Part shown: positions 1 to 9,764 of the stretch, one piece after another
Numbering within the stretch: the first letter of the stretch is position 1
Layout of the letters: each line of letters begins with the position of its first letter
NCBI GenBank assembly: GCA_016778985.1
Contig: JADHOM010000001.1
Location: 62,001 to 126,000, forward strand
DNA from: Alphaproteobacteria bacterium
Lineage (GTDB): Bacteria > Pseudomonadota > Alphaproteobacteria > Puniceispirillales > UBA1172
Direction of reading: 5' to 3'
DNA length: 64,000 nt
The notes under the pieces: model-generated
Database searches by the model: none
What the model was told of the DNA's origin: nothing
What the model saw: the letters and a program-made list of their open reading frames with translations, nothing else
Translations under genes and position numbers: made by a program

Positions 1-306
<306 letters not shown>

Positions 307-485
307 TCACAATATCACATCAGATCACCTTATAAGTTTATGATAATCCTATAATTATAAAATAAGTCAATGAGTTATGATGAGAAATTGATTCGTTATC
401 TACATATTGTGTTTAGACAATAGAGGGATTCTCTATCTTGTGGCTATCCAGATAGAAAATCCAACTGTCATTTTCATTACAATAA

Positions 486-2354
486 TTATTCAGCCAGATA
501 TGATGATAGTTTCGCTATCATGTCATCCATGTCTTGCGAAGGCTGAAGCGTAATCTCTGCCGTTTCTGGGGCTTCATAAGGTGAGCCGATACCCGTGAAG
601 TTAGGGATGTCGCCTGCTCTGGCTTTTTTGTAAAGCCCTTTGGCATCACGTTGCTCACATAATTCGAGCGGCGTATCAACAAACACCTCAACAAACTCGC
701 TATCATCAAAGAGTTGCCTTGCCATATCACGTTCTGATCGGAAGGGGGAGATGAAGGCGGTTAACACAACCAGACCCGCATCAACCATGAGCTTTGCCAT
801 TTCTGCCACGCGGCGGATATTTTCAACACGGTCAGCATCACTGAACCCCAAATCTTTATTTAAGCCATGCCGAATATTATCACCATCAAGCAGATAGGTG
901 CGAATACCTTTGGCATGTAGGGCGCTGGCAAAAGCATCAGCGATTGTTGATTTTCCTGAGCCGCTGAGACCTGTGAACCAGAACACTTTTGAAGTATGGC
1001 CATTTAAGCTACGTCTGGCTGCCTTATCGACATTCAGTTTCTGATGATGAATATTGCCTGATCGGCGCAAGGCAAAATGGATCATACCCGCCGCGACCGT
1101 TTGGTTAGTAATCGGATCAATCAGAATAAATGCCCCACATTCGGGCGTCTTTTCATATGCATCAAAGCAAATCGGTTTCTGGCAGTTTACCGTCACCCGC
1201 GCAATATCATTTAGCTCTAATGTTTTGGCGGCCAGATCATTGCCGGTATTGATATCACGTTTATATTTAATCGACAGCAAACTGGCTGAGACAATCTGGC
1301 CAGCCATTTTAAGTTGATAGCCGCGACCGGCAATGCCGTGTTCTTCTCCCATCCAGACCAGATCGACTTCAAACTGATCAGCAACCTCAACAGGTTGCAG
1401 GTGCGAGGCGATGACTTCTCCGCGAGATATATCGACATTGTCTGTCAACTCAAGCGTTACGGCAAGCCCTGGCTCGGCTTGCTCAAGCTTCGTGCCTGCC
1501 AGCCAAATATGCTTCACGCTAGTCATAGCTCCAGATGGAGCAACCCTAACCCTTTCCCCGACGGATACAGCTTTGCGCAAGATAACTCCGTTATAGCCTC
1601 TAAAATCAGAATGCGGGCGGTTCACCAATTGCACTGGCATGGCAAAGCCGCTGGCTTCAGGCAAAATCTGGTTAGGAACCGCCTCGAGTTTGGATATTAG
1701 CGTTGGTCCATTATACCATGCCATCATCTTTGAGCGGCTATTGATATGGTCGCCTTTTAAGGCTGATATCGGGATCGGGGTGACATCTGCAAAGTTAAGC
1801 TTTTTGGAAAACTCAGCATAATCCTCAACGATAGTATTAAAGACATCGCGGTCGTAATCGATCAAATCCATTTTATTGACTGCTAGGATAATCTGCCGAA
1901 TTCCCATGAGGTGACAAATATGCGAATGGCGGCGGGTTTGTTCTAATATGCCTTGCCGCGCATCAACCAGAATAATAGCTAATGAGGCGGTTGACGCGCC
2001 AGTCGCCATATTGCGCGTATATTGGCTATGGCCGGGAGTATCAGCAACGATAAAGCGGCGCTTGTCAGTTGTGAAAAACCGATAGGCAACATCAATGGTA
2101 ATCCCTTGTTCACGTTCAGCCGCAAGGCCATCAACCAGCAAAGCAAAATCAATATCTTCGCCTTGGGTGCCGTGTTTTTTGGAATCCGATTGTAGTGCCA
2201 CCACCTGATCATCAAACAAGGCCTGGGCTTCGTATAACATACGGCCAATAAGCGTTGACTTGCCATCATCGACTGACCCGCAGGTAATGAAGCGCAAGGT
2301 ATCAAGTTCAGATTGATTTTTCAGATAATCAGTCACTGAGAGTGTTTCAGACAT
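486..2354 (-). CDS. cysNC: Bifunctional sulfate adenylyltransferase large subunit / adenylylsulfate kinase (CysNC)
   Basis: This 622-residue fusion activates sulfate. The CysN part is the GTPase subunit that drives APS formation with CysD; the C-terminal APS kinase phosphorylates APS to PAPS. Residues 1 to about 440 hold an EF-Tu-like GTPase with the P-loop GSVDDGKST (26-34), the [11 protein letters not shown] switch and the NKMDL specificity motif. A second P-loop, GLSGSGKST, near 461-469 opens the kinase domain, followed by LDGDNIR and the [10 protein letters not shown] segment. The start was set at MSETLSV, one base after the cysD stop, with a GAGGGG ribosome-binding site inside the end of cysD; longer in-frame starts would overlap cysD. 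The tight spacing indicates co-translation with cysD. No cysH or sulfite reductase gene is in the window, so the fate of the PAPS cannot be read from here. Confidence 0.96.
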   Translation of the reverse strand: MSETLSVTDYLKNQSELDTLRFITCGSVDDGKSTLIGRMLYEAQALFDDQVVALQSDSKKHGTQGEDIDFALLVDGLAAEREQGITIDVAYRFFTTDKRRFIVADTPGHSQYTRNMATGASTASLAIILVDARQGILEQTRRHSHICHLMGIRQIILAVNKMDLIDYDRDVFNTIVEDYAEFSKKLNFADVTPIPISALKGDHINSRSKMMAWYNGPTLISKLEAVPNQILPEASGFAMPVQLVNRPHSDFRGYNGVILRKAVSVGERVRVAPSGAMTSVKHIWLAGTKLEQAEPGLAVTLELTDNVDISRGEVIASHLQPVEVADQFEVDLVWMGEEHGIAGRGYQLKMAGQIVSASLLSIKYKRDINTGNDLAAKTLELNDIARVTVNCQKPICFDAYEKTPECGAFILIDPITNQTVAAGMIHFALRRSGNIHHQKLNVDKAARRSLNGHTSKVFWFTGLSGSGKSTIADAFASALHAKGIRTYLLDGDNIRHGLNKDLGFSDADRVENIRRVAEMAKLMVDAGLVVLTAFISPFRSERDMARQLFDDSEFVEVFVDTPLELCEQRDAKGLYKKARAGDIPNFTGIGSPYEAPETAEITLQPSQDMDDMIAKLSSYLAE

Positions 2355-2355
2355 A

Positions 2356-3792
2356 TTAGAAATACCCCTCTTTTTTCTTTGCTTCCATGCTGGCATGGGC
2401 ATCTTTATCAATGGTTCGGCCTTGGCGTTCTGATGTCCGTGCAGTAAGCAATTCTAGAATAATGTCCTCAATGTTTCTTGCCGTGCTTTCAACAGCACCT
2501 GTTAGCGGATAGCATCCTAGAGTCCGAAACCGCACCGTTTTCATTTCCACTTTTTCAGAAGGGTTAAGCGCCAGCCTATCATCATCAACCATAATCAATG
2601 TCCCATCGCGTTCAACGACAGGGCGTGGGGCGCTAAAATATAGGGGTACAATTGGTATCTGTTCGCGATAAATATATGTCCAGATATCCAATTCTGTCCA
2701 GTTTGATAAGGGAAAGACGCGAATAGACTCGCCCCTGTTAACCCTAGCATTGTAAATATTCCACAGCTCTGGGCGTTGGTATTTCGGGTCCCATTGGTGA
2801 TTAGCTGTGCGGAAGGAAAAAATGCGTTCTTTGGCACGGCTTTTTTCCTCATCACGGCGAGCACCACCAAAAGCTGCATCAAATTGATAATGATTGAGCG
2901 CTTGCTTTAGCCCTTGCGTTTTCATGATATCGGTATGCAGCGCCGAGCCATGATCAATCGGATTAATCCCTTGTTTAACGCCATCGAGGTTTTTATGGAT
3001 ATGCAGCGTCATCCCTGTCGCCGCGGCGACCTGATCACGGAAGGCGTACATCGCCTCAAACTTCCATCCGGTATCAACATGCAAAAGCGGAAATGGCGGT
3101 AGCGCCGGCCAAAACGCTTTGCGAGCCAGATGCAGCATAACTGCGCTATCCTTTCCAATAGAATATAGCATTACCGGATTGGCGGTTTCCGCTACAACTT
3201 CACGAATGATCTCAATGCTTTCAGCTTCAAGTCGGTCAAGATGTGATAATGGATAAGACGGAGCGGCTGGCACAAAGGCTTGCTCAAAGCTGATATCATA
3301 ATGCTCATGAAAGCTCATTTCAGAGATATGAGTCGATTTAGGTGCCGTGATATGCTGACGCAAACGCGCCAATTCCGCATGCAGGAATAATAGCAGCGGC
3401 TGTGAGGTCTCTTTAACTAATTGATCCACGAAACGCTGGAGATGATTTTGCTCTGTCTGATTAGCGTCAGCAAAACTCCAAATCCGAGCGCCTCTGCCAT
3501 CATGGGCACAGATCATAGCCGGATGCTGATCATGCTGCCATTGCTGGACAATCAGATATTTACCACGCCGCGACTTTATTTTACTAATCTCATATTCAAG
3601 TAAATTATCTTGCACGCCTTTGCCTAAGCTGTCTTTGACGTCTGCTACATCAATGGCTGGCGGAAAATAATGCGCCTCTGCGGTTAGCCGCTCTAGCTTT
3701 TTAAGGCCAGCCGCATCATGTGGCAACTGGCATGATTCAAGCAAAGTATCGCGTGTCCAAAGACGGTCAGATTGTTGTGTATAGGGTAGCAT
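2356..3792 (-). CDS. cysD: Sulfate adenylyltransferase small subunit (CysD) with a long unrecognised N-terminal extension
   Basis: CysD is the ATP pyrophosphatase-type subunit that adenylates sulfate together with CysN. Residues from about 181 to 478 are a complete Cys[13 protein letters not shown], then the PP-loop SIGKDS (about 211-216), [16 protein letters not shown], and a [11 protein letters not shown] segment near the end. That part alone matches the usual family length of about 300. The first 180 residues are extra; I do not recognise their fold. They are hydrophilic, without signal peptide or membrane segment, and have no Walker motif. The reading frame is continuous and the gene is directly coupled to cysNC. 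I chose the ATG at 3792; a TTG four codons upstream is possible. An internal ATG at 3318 lacks a ribosome-binding site, so a short CysD made from it is not well supported. Confidence 0.93.
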   Translation of the reverse strand: MLPYTQQSDRLWTRDTLLESCQLPHDAAGLKKLERLTAEAHYFPPAIDVADVKDSLGKGVQDNLLEYEISKIKSRRGKYLIVQQWQHDQHPAMICAHDGRGARIWSFADANQTEQNHLQRFVDQLVKETSQPLLLFLHAELARLRQHITAPKSTHISEMSFHEHYDISFEQAFVPAAPSYPLSHLDRLEAESIEIIREVVAETANPVMLYSIGKDSAVMLHLARKAFWPALPPFPLLHVDTGWKFEAMYAFRDQVAAATGMTLHIHKNLDGVKQGINPIDHGSALHTDIMKTQGLKQALNHYQFDAAFGGARRDEEKSRAKERIFSFRTANHQWDPKYQRPELWNIYNARVNRGESIRVFPLSNWTELDIWTYIYREQIPIVPLYFSAPRPVVERDGTLIMVDDDRLALNPSEKVEMKTVRFRTLGCYPLTGAVESTARNIEDIILELLTARTSERQGRTIDKDAHASMEAKKKEGYF

Positions 3793-3793
3793 A

Positions 3794-3894
3794 AAATGTC
3801 GCAATAATTAATTTAAGAAGAATGTTATATATAATTATACGGATTTGGTTGTCAAATGTTTAATAGAAAAATAATATTCAATATTGCGACATTT
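3794..3894. repeat. 13-bp perfect inverted repeat flanking the cysD leader
   Basis: AAATGTCGCAATA at 3794-3806 and its exact reverse complement TATTGCGACATTT at 3882-3894 are 75 bp apart. The inner arm lies directly against the cysD start codon and the outer arm just past the rnhB stop. The gap between them is AT-rich. The pair could form a leader stem that hides the cysD start, or be two half-sites of an operator for a DNA-looping repressor. Neither role is established; only the symmetry is seen. Confidence 0.55.
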
Positions 3895-3909
3895 ACATTA
3901 GATAACCAA

Positions 3910-4611
3910 TTAATCATCAACGCTATCGCGATATGGCGCCAATGGCCGAAAAGACATGCGGTGATATGCGGTGGCGCCATGCTCTGCCAATGCTGCTTGA
4001 TGATCTGCTGTGCCATAGCCTTTATTTTTCTGCCAGCCATATTGCGGATAGGTCTTAGCCAGCTCAATCATGATCTCATCACGCGTAACCTTGGCTATAA
4101 TAGAAGCAGCGGCTATTGATAAAACCTTGAGATCACCTTTGATAATCGCCTCAACCTCTGTTCGCTGCGCGGGCGATGACAGTTTAGGCTGGATAGAGCC
4201 ATCGACCAGCATAATCACATCATCTTGACCCCACGCGCCATCATCTTGGTCAAATAATGTATTGGCGGCGGTTTGCATCGCCTGAAATATTGCAGGCAAA
4301 ATGCCTATTTGATCAATCTCTCGCGCATCTGTGGCGGCAGTTGCCCATCGCAGTTTTGATCGGTCTTGGGCCAAATCAAGCAATGCTTCATAGATTATCT
4401 GGCGGCGGCTTGCGTTAAGTCTCTTACTATCAGTTAGTCCGGCAGGTAAATTGCCAACCATATCAGCGGCTATCCATGCCGCCCCAGCAACAACAGGCCC
4501 TGCCCAAGGGCCGCGCCCAGCCTCATCAATACCAATAATTGTGGCGGTGGGTAAAGCGGCAAGTCTTTGTCTCTCATAGCTGAAGTCGGGAAGCAGGCTG
4601 ACAGCAGTCAT
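3910..4611 (-). CDS. rnhB: Ribonuclease HII
   Basis: RNase HII cuts the RNA strand of RNA-DNA hybrids and removes single ribonucleotides misincorporated in DNA. The 233-residue product has the family opening GIDEAGRGPWAGPVVAGA, with metal ligands Asp29 and Glu30, a third Asp in the LVDG segment and another in KVTRDE. Length is near the family norm with about 20 extra N-terminal residues. Its ATG overlaps the moaB stop as ATGA, so the two genes are translationally coupled. The unusual pairing with moaB says nothing clear about function and probably reflects compact packing. Confidence 0.96.
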   Translation of the reverse strand: MTAVSLLPDFSYERQRLAALPTATIIGIDEAGRGPWAGPVVAGAAWIAADMVGNLPAGLTDSKRLNASRRQIIYEALLDLAQDRSKLRWATAATDAREIDQIGILPAIFQAMQTAANTLFDQDDGAWGQDDVIMLVDGSIQPKLSSPAQRTEVEAIIKGDLKVLSIAAASIIAKVTRDEIMIELAKTYPQYGWQKNKGYGTADHQAALAEHGATAYHRMSFRPLAPYRDSVDD

Positions 4612-5156
4612 CCGTTGCGGCCACCAATACCCTGTTCCAGCAGACGCGGCATAATCTCAACAAAATTACAGGGCTTATGTCTGATATCCAGTTGCAGCGA
4701 TAGCAATTCATCCCAACCATCACGACATGCCGATGGTGACCCTGGCAACGCAAAGACATAGACCCCGTTAACAACCCCTGCCATAGCCCGGCTTTGCATA
4801 GCCGATGTACCTATTTTCTGATAACTCATCCAGCGAAAAGCCTCACCAAAGCCTTCTATGGGCTTATCCATGATCAAGGTTAATGCCTCAGGCGTGACAT
4901 CACGTCCGGTCAAGCCAGTGCCGCCTGTTGTGATGATGGCATCAATCTGCTCGTCTGACGACCAGCGTTTTATTTGCGCCGCTATATTGTCGATATCATC
5001 GCTGACAATAGCACGATCAATCAGATGGTGGCCAGCTTGGGTAATCCGATCTGCCAACACATCACCAGATTTATCGGTGCCAGGCGTGCGCGTATCGGAT
5101 ACGGTCAAAACCGCGATAGCAACAGGTTGGAATGGTATTGCGGTATCAATCGCCAT
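4608..5156 (-). CDS. moaB: Molybdenum cofactor biosynthesis protein B (MoaB/Mog family)
   Basis: The 182-residue protein belongs to the MoaB/MogA family, which binds molybdopterin and, in MogA, adenylates it during molybdenum cofactor synthesis. Recognisable motifs are VLTVSDTRTPGTDKSG near the N-terminus, TTGGTGLTGRDVTPEA in the centre (the molybdopterin-binding loop) and ALPGSPSAC near the C-terminus. Other Mo-cofactor genes are absent from the window. It overlaps rnhB by four bases and follows the lytic transglycosylase gene by 18 bp, so the three may be one transcript. MoaB and MogA are hard to separate by sequence; MoaB is preferred from length and N-terminal form. Confidence 0.9.
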   Translation of the reverse strand: MAIDTAIPFQPVAIAVLTVSDTRTPGTDKSGDVLADRITQAGHHLIDRAIVSDDIDNIAAQIKRWSSDEQIDAIITTGGTGLTGRDVTPEALTLIMDKPIEGFGEAFRWMSYQKIGTSAMQSRAMAGVVNGVYVFALPGSPSACRDGWDELLSLQLDIRHKPCNFVEIMPRLLEQGIGGRNG

Positions 5157-5174
5157 CTTTACATCTTCACGTAA

Positions 5175-6983
5175 TCATTCAGGACAAATATCGGATAATT
5201 TGGTAATTGCGCAATCCTTTTGGGCAAGGCTTTGGATGACCGCTCCGTCACCCGCTGCCAAAGCCGCTACCATACTTGACTCTCTGCCTGTTAACTTGCT
5301 GTAAATCCATAAGTTGGTCATGACGTTTTTCACATAAAAGCGGGTTTCACGCGCTGGTAGTGATTCCAATAGCATCAGTTCATCACCACCATGATTGACT
5401 TTACTTGACCATTTTTTCAAATTGCCGGGGCCAGCATTATAAGCAGCTAGCAAGCGGATTAAATCGCCGTCAACAATAGGTGATTCAAGCAAATAAAGAA
5501 TATAATCTTCACCCAAGCGGATATTGATATCAGGGATCAGCAGATCATGTCGCTTAGCGTTTCGATAGCCGCCATCACGCGCGATATAGGCCGCCGTAGC
5601 AGGCATTAATTGCATTAATCCACTGGCTTTAGCCCATGATTTTGCGCGCGGATTAAATCCTGATTCTTGCCGCATAATGGCTAATAATAATGGTTGGCTG
5701 ACCCTGATTGGCAATTTTGTGTCAAAGTCGGGAACAGGATAAAGCCCGCCATACCAGTTCTTATTGGTATCATCACGCAAAATACCTGCGGTGCGAAAAG
5801 CTAGCCCTGCCATATGCGTTTCTGCCGCCAGCGCCATAAGCTTGGCCTTATCTTGCTCATTATGTTCATCCCAGAGATAACGAAGCTCACGGCTAGCATG
5901 ATAGGTTTCGCCAACCTGCAGTAAGGCAAAGGCACGCTCGCCTCCGGGGATACTATTAAGCCAGTTGATATAATTTTGATCGACTTCCGGCAAAGAGAAA
6001 TCAAGCGTGATATCTTGGCCTAATGCTTCGGCAGCTAACATGCCGTAAAAGGTATCCTGGTAGCGTGCCGCGCGGTTCAGATAAGTGATCGATTGGTTGG
6101 CATGGCCAGCTCTTAAATCTGCGCGGCTTGCCCAATATGCCCCTGCACTCGCCAGCCCATGATCATTCACATCATCGAGATCAGCAAGGATATGCATATA
6201 GGTTGAGGCTTGCTCAATATTGCCGCTTCGCCAAGAGGCAATTCCAGCAACCCAATAGGCGCGCGGGACCTGATCACCAGAGGCAAGCTGCAAGGCTTTT
6301 TCAGCTTGCTTTATGGCCTCTATATCTTTGCCATAAATGAAATATCCATGGGCAATATCGACCCGCAAAACGGCTTCTTCTAGTTTTGTGAGATAGCGCA
6401 GATTATTTTTATTGGCCAGAATGTTAACCGCACCTGTCGGATAGCCTGAGCGAATTTTACGCCGAACATCCCGGGCGATAGCGCGTGTCTTGGATAGTGA
6501 CGATCTGTTCGCAAAGCTCATCGGGATAGCAACATATGTGCCATCAGAATGGGCGCGTCCATAGCCATTAAGATAGCCTTTTTTTGGCTCTTTCGGATTT
6601 TTGTAATTGGCTGGCTGGCGCTTTTTGGCAAGCCGATAAATGCGCGTTGCCGATGGATGATCGTTATACTTAGCCAACCAATCACGCAATTCAACATATG
6701 TTGATCGCCATCCTGTTGGATGCAGGTAGCGTTGTGATAAGACGCGTCCCATCAGCACATCATTATCAAGGGTTTTGATAATTTTATCAGCTTGTTTCCA
6801 TTTTTTATCTTGCTGGAGGGCAAAAATTTGCTGATAGCGATCAATATCGGCAGCAGATAGAGGTTGCGGCAGATGAATGTCTGCTGAGGCCACAATCGGC
6901 AGCATGACTAGCGCTAAAAGAGCCAAGACAAACCGTGTGGTCTGGCTAATCAGCATAGACTTAAGGTGTTCAACAATATTCAT
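5175..6983 (-). CDS. slt: Periplasmic soluble lytic murein transglycosylase (Slt-type)
   Basis: This 602-residue exported enzyme cleaves the MurNAc-GlcNAc bond of peptidoglycan to give 1,6-anhydro ends. The N-terminus has a basic stretch, a hydrophobic core (FVLALLALVMLPIV) and a likely cleavage after ASA. The long middle is helical and tetratricopeptide-like, as in the ring-shaped U domain of Slt70. The catalytic domain lies in the last third: MRQESGF carries the catalytic Glu, followed by SGLMQLMPATA and AAYNAGPGN, the three goose-lysozyme-type motifs. A second Met nine residues in would also give a good signal peptide; neither start has a strong ribosome-binding site. It lies 18 bp upstream of moaB on the same strand. 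Confidence 0.93.
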   Translation of the reverse strand: MNIVEHLKSMLISQTTRFVLALLALVMLPIVASADIHLPQPLSAADIDRYQQIFALQQDKKWKQADKIIKTLDNDVLMGRVLSQRYLHPTGWRSTYVELRDWLAKYNDHPSATRIYRLAKKRQPANYKNPKEPKKGYLNGYGRAHSDGTYVAIPMSFANRSSLSKTRAIARDVRRKIRSGYPTGAVNILANKNNLRYLTKLEEAVLRVDIAHGYFIYGKDIEAIKQAEKALQLASGDQVPRAYWVAGIASWRSGNIEQASTYMHILADLDDVNDHGLASAGAYWASRADLRAGHANQSITYLNRAARYQDTFYGMLAAEALGQDITLDFSLPEVDQNYINWLNSIPGGERAFALLQVGETYHASRELRYLWDEHNEQDKAKLMALAAETHMAGLAFRTAGILRDDTNKNWYGGLYPVPDFDTKLPIRVSQPLLLAIMRQESGFNPRAKSWAKASGLMQLMPATAAYIARDGGYRNAKRHDLLIPDINIRLGEDYILYLLESPIVDGDLIRLLAAYNAGPGNLKKWSSKVNHGGDELMLLESLPARETRFYVKNVMTNLWIYSKLTGRESSMVAALAAGDGAVIQSLAQKDCAITKLSDICPE

Positions 6984-7002
6984 GGAAATAGTCTAGCATA
7001 AA

Positions 7003-7896
7003 TCAGGACTGAATTTCTTCTATCTTTTTTGCGATCTGCCGAAAATCCTTCCATGCTAGTGCCTTTTGTTGGGGTGAGCGCAGCAGATAAGCCGGATGCA
7101 ACGTCGGCATAACTGGCAAAATATGCCCTTCACCTGCATCAAAATCATGCCATTGCCCGCGCAGTTTCAAAATCCCCATATCGGTTGCCAATAGCGCTTT
7201 TGCTGCCGCCCCACCAAGGCAGACCAAGATTTTAGGCGCAACTAGCTGTATATGACGCCTTAAAATAGGCATGAATTGGGCGGTTTCTTGTGCTGTTGGT
7301 GTCCGATTGCCCGGTGGCCGCCATAAAATCATGTTGGTGATATAAATCTGATCACGGTGCAGGCCGATAGATAGTAGCATCCGGTTTAGCAACTGACCAC
7401 TAACCCCGACAAACGGTTTGCCTTGCCTGTCTTCATCTGCCCCCGGGGCTTCGCCGATAAACATAATATCAGAGGCTGGATCACCATCTGCAAAGACAAT
7501 TTGGGTGGCTGTGCGCTTCAGATCGGAGCCATCATAAGAGGCTGCTGCCTGCCGTAATTCCACTAGTGTTTGGCATCTTGAGACGTCCAAAGCCTCAATT
7601 TTAGTGGCTTCTGAGCCACCTTTAGCGGGTCCATCTGTGACCCCTTGGTTTGGTAGATTAGTATCTGTTGGGGTATTTGCCTGTGCGTTAGCCGCTTGCT
7701 CAGCACCATTATCTGTGATGCCTTTATCGCTTCCCAGATCAGGCGTGTCCATGATTGCTTCATCGGCACCCATCTCAACTTGCCAGCATAAAGCGTCTAG
7801 CATTTGCCGCGCATCATTGATCGGCAGGGCTGAGCGCATATTATCGTCAGATGCTGACTGAGATGACGGAAATGAATTATTTTCTGACGGCACCAT
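7003..7896 (-). CDS. Uracil-DNA glycosylase, family 4 type
   Basis: The enzyme removes uracil from DNA to start base-excision repair. Motif [18 protein letters not shown] (about residues 150-166), and motif B, HPAYLLR (about 266-272), define family 4. The first 100 or so residues are a low-complexity, Asp/Asn/Thr-rich tail typical of alphaproteobacterial members. Family 4 enzymes from thermophiles bind a 4Fe-4S cluster through four cysteines. Here those positions read [14 protein letters not shown] and AQFMP, so the cluster ligands look lost; only isolated cysteines remain. The gene is divergent from the ETF-ubiquinone oxidoreductase gene, with a 137-bp AT-rich gap likely to hold both promoters. 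It ends 19 bp before slt on the same strand. Confidence 0.92.
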   Translation of the reverse strand: MVPSENNSFPSSQSASDDNMRSALPINDARQMLDALCWQVEMGADEAIMDTPDLGSDKGITDNGAEQAANAQANTPTDTNLPNQGVTDGPAKGGSEATKIEALDVSRCQTLVELRQAAASYDGSDLKRTATQIVFADGDPASDIMFIGEAPGADEDRQGKPFVGVSGQLLNRMLLSIGLHRDQIYITNMILWRPPGNRTPTAQETAQFMPILRRHIQLVAPKILVCLGGAAAKALLATDMGILKLRGQWHDFDAGEGHILPVMPTLHPAYLLRSPQQKALAWKDFRQIAKKIEEIQS

Positions 7897-8033
7897 ATTA
7901 TTTATTTTCCTTTTACATCCATTATAAATAGTATGGAGTTATTCTTATAAAACAATATCACAATTGCATTATACTTAAATCAAAAATGGTTTAGCAAAAT
8001 TGCTAAATCGACAGGTTGAGGGGTAAGGATCTG

Positions 8034-9683
8034 ATGGAACGCGAATCAATGGAATTTGATGTGGTGATTGTTGGTGGTGGGCCATCGGGTCTATCAGCGG
8101 CAATTCGGCTGAAACAACGCGCTCAAGAAGAAGGTCGTGAGATTGAAGTCTGCCTGATTGAAAAAGGCGCTGAGATTGGCGCCCATATCTTATCAGGTGC
8201 TGTGCTTGAGCCGCGTGCGCTCAATGAACTTATCCCTGACTGGGCAGAAAAAGGCGCGCCATTGGATACGCCGGTTAAACATGACCGTTTCATGTATCTA
8301 ACAAAAACCGGATCATTCCGCCTGCCGACCCCGCCGCAGATGAATAATCATGGTAATTATATTATCAGCCTTGGCAATTTCTGCCGCTGGCTTGGTGAAC
8401 AAGCCGAAGCTATGGGCGTTGAGATTTATCCGGGCTTTCCTGCGGCTGAAGTGCTTTATGATGATGACGGCCGTGTTCGCGGTATTGCCACTGGTGATAT
8501 GGGGCGTGATCAAAATGGTGAGCCTACGGATGCCTTTGAGCCGGGCATGGAATTACTTGGTAAGCAGACTATTTTCGCCGAAGGTTGTCGCGGTCATCTG
8601 ACAAAAACCTTATTTGATCGCTATGATTTGCGTGAGGGCAAAGACCCACAAACCTATGCTATTGGCATTAAAGAGCTATGGGATATTGATCCAGCCAAAT
8701 CTGAGCCGGGAAAAGTCTGGCATTCGGTTGGCTGGCCAGTTTCTAGTGATGTCTATGGCGGATCATTTCTTTATCACCTCAATGGTAATCAAGTGGCGGT
8801 TGGTTACGTCATTGGATTAGATTATAAAAACCCGCATTTATCCCCATTTGATGAGTTTCAGCGGTTTAAAACCCATCCCAAGGTTAGAGCCGTATTTGAA
8901 GGCGGACGCCGTGTATCCTATGGCGCACGGGCCCTTAACGAAGGCGGCTTTCAGTCTATTCCAAAATTGACCTTCCCTGGAGGCTGTCTCGTTGGCTGCA
9001 CCGCTGGCTTCCTCAATGTGCCAAAGATTAAGGGCACGCATACTTCTATGAAATCTGGCATGCTTGCCGCCGATGCTGTCTTTGATGTTATTGCCAGCGC
9101 CGATGCTGCCGCCGATGCTTCTGGTGTTGAACCTGTTAGCTATGCGGAGAAGATTGAAGCTTCTTGGCTCTGGAAAGAATTGCATAAGGTGCGCAATATC
9201 AGGCCTGGTTTCAATCGTGGATTATGGCTAGGCATGGCTTATGCTGGCCTTGATACCTATATTTTGCGCGGCCGGGCGCCGTGGACATTCAAGCATCACA
9301 GCGATCATGATCAGCTCAAGCTGGCCGCCGATATGCCCAAAATTGAATATCCTAAGCCCGATGGTGTAGTCAGTTTTGATCGCAATTCATCTGTCTATTT
9401 ATCTGGCACAAACCATACTGATGGTCAGCCTGTTCATCTTAAGCTAAAGGATGCGTCTGTACCTGTTGAGCATAATCTGGCGCTTTATGATGCCCCTGAA
9501 CAGCGCTATTGCCCGGCTGGAGTATATGAGATTATCCGTGACGATGATGGAAGTAACCCACGCCTGCAAATCAATTCACAAAACTGTGTGCATTGCAAAA
9601 CCTGCGATATTAAAGACCCGACGCAAAATATTACATGGGTAACGCCTGAGGGTGGTGGCGGGCCTGCTTATCCAAATATGTGA
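8034..9683 (+). CDS. Electron transfer flavoprotein-ubiquinone oxidoreductase
   Basis: ETF-QO passes electrons from electron-transfer flavoprotein, reduced by acyl-CoA and other dehydrogenases, to membrane ubiquinone. The 549-residue protein has the FAD-binding Rossmann motif [14 protein letters not shown] near residues 10-23. At the C-terminus a Cys in YCPAG plus [13 protein letters not shown] supply the four ligands of the 4Fe-4S cluster. Length is typical. The start was placed at the ATG giving [11 protein letters not shown], the usual family N-terminus; an upstream TTG is in frame but adds only six residues. A purine-rich GAGGGG lies about 10 bp upstream. The etfAB genes are not in the window. 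Confidence 0.96.
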   Translation: MERESMEFDVVIVGGGPSGLSAAIRLKQRAQEEGREIEVCLIEKGAEIGAHILSGAVLEPRALNELIPDWAEKGAPLDTPVKHDRFMYLTKTGSFRLPTPPQMNNHGNYIISLGNFCRWLGEQAEAMGVEIYPGFPAAEVLYDDDGRVRGIATGDMGRDQNGEPTDAFEPGMELLGKQTIFAEGCRGHLTKTLFDRYDLREGKDPQTYAIGIKELWDIDPAKSEPGKVWHSVGWPVSSDVYGGSFLYHLNGNQVAVGYVIGLDYKNPHLSPFDEFQRFKTHPKVRAVFEGGRRVSYGARALNEGGFQSIPKLTFPGGCLVGCTAGFLNVPKIKGTHTSMKSGMLAADAVFDVIASADAAADASGVEPVSYAEKIEASWLWKELHKVRNIRPGFNRGLWLGMAYAGLDTYILRGRAPWTFKHHSDHDQLKLAADMPKIEYPKPDGVVSFDRNSSVYLSGTNHTDGQPVHLKLKDASVPVEHNLALYDAPEQRYCPAGVYEIIRDDDGSNPRLQINSQNCVHCKTCDIKDPTQNITWVTPEGGGGPAYPNM

Positions 9684-9764
9684 TATGACGCGGTTATAGT
9701 TTGGCATAATCCATAATTCTCGCCATAATGGAATCATGGACAGTTTCATGATTGATAAAACGAG

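Noticed and set aside
1314-1700. A 128-codon open frame opposite cysNC
   Set aside because: It lies wholly antisense to a gene with strong family motifs and has no recognisable motif or ribosome-binding site.
4858-5304. A 148-codon open frame opposite moaB
   Set aside because: Antisense to moaB with no motif or start signal.
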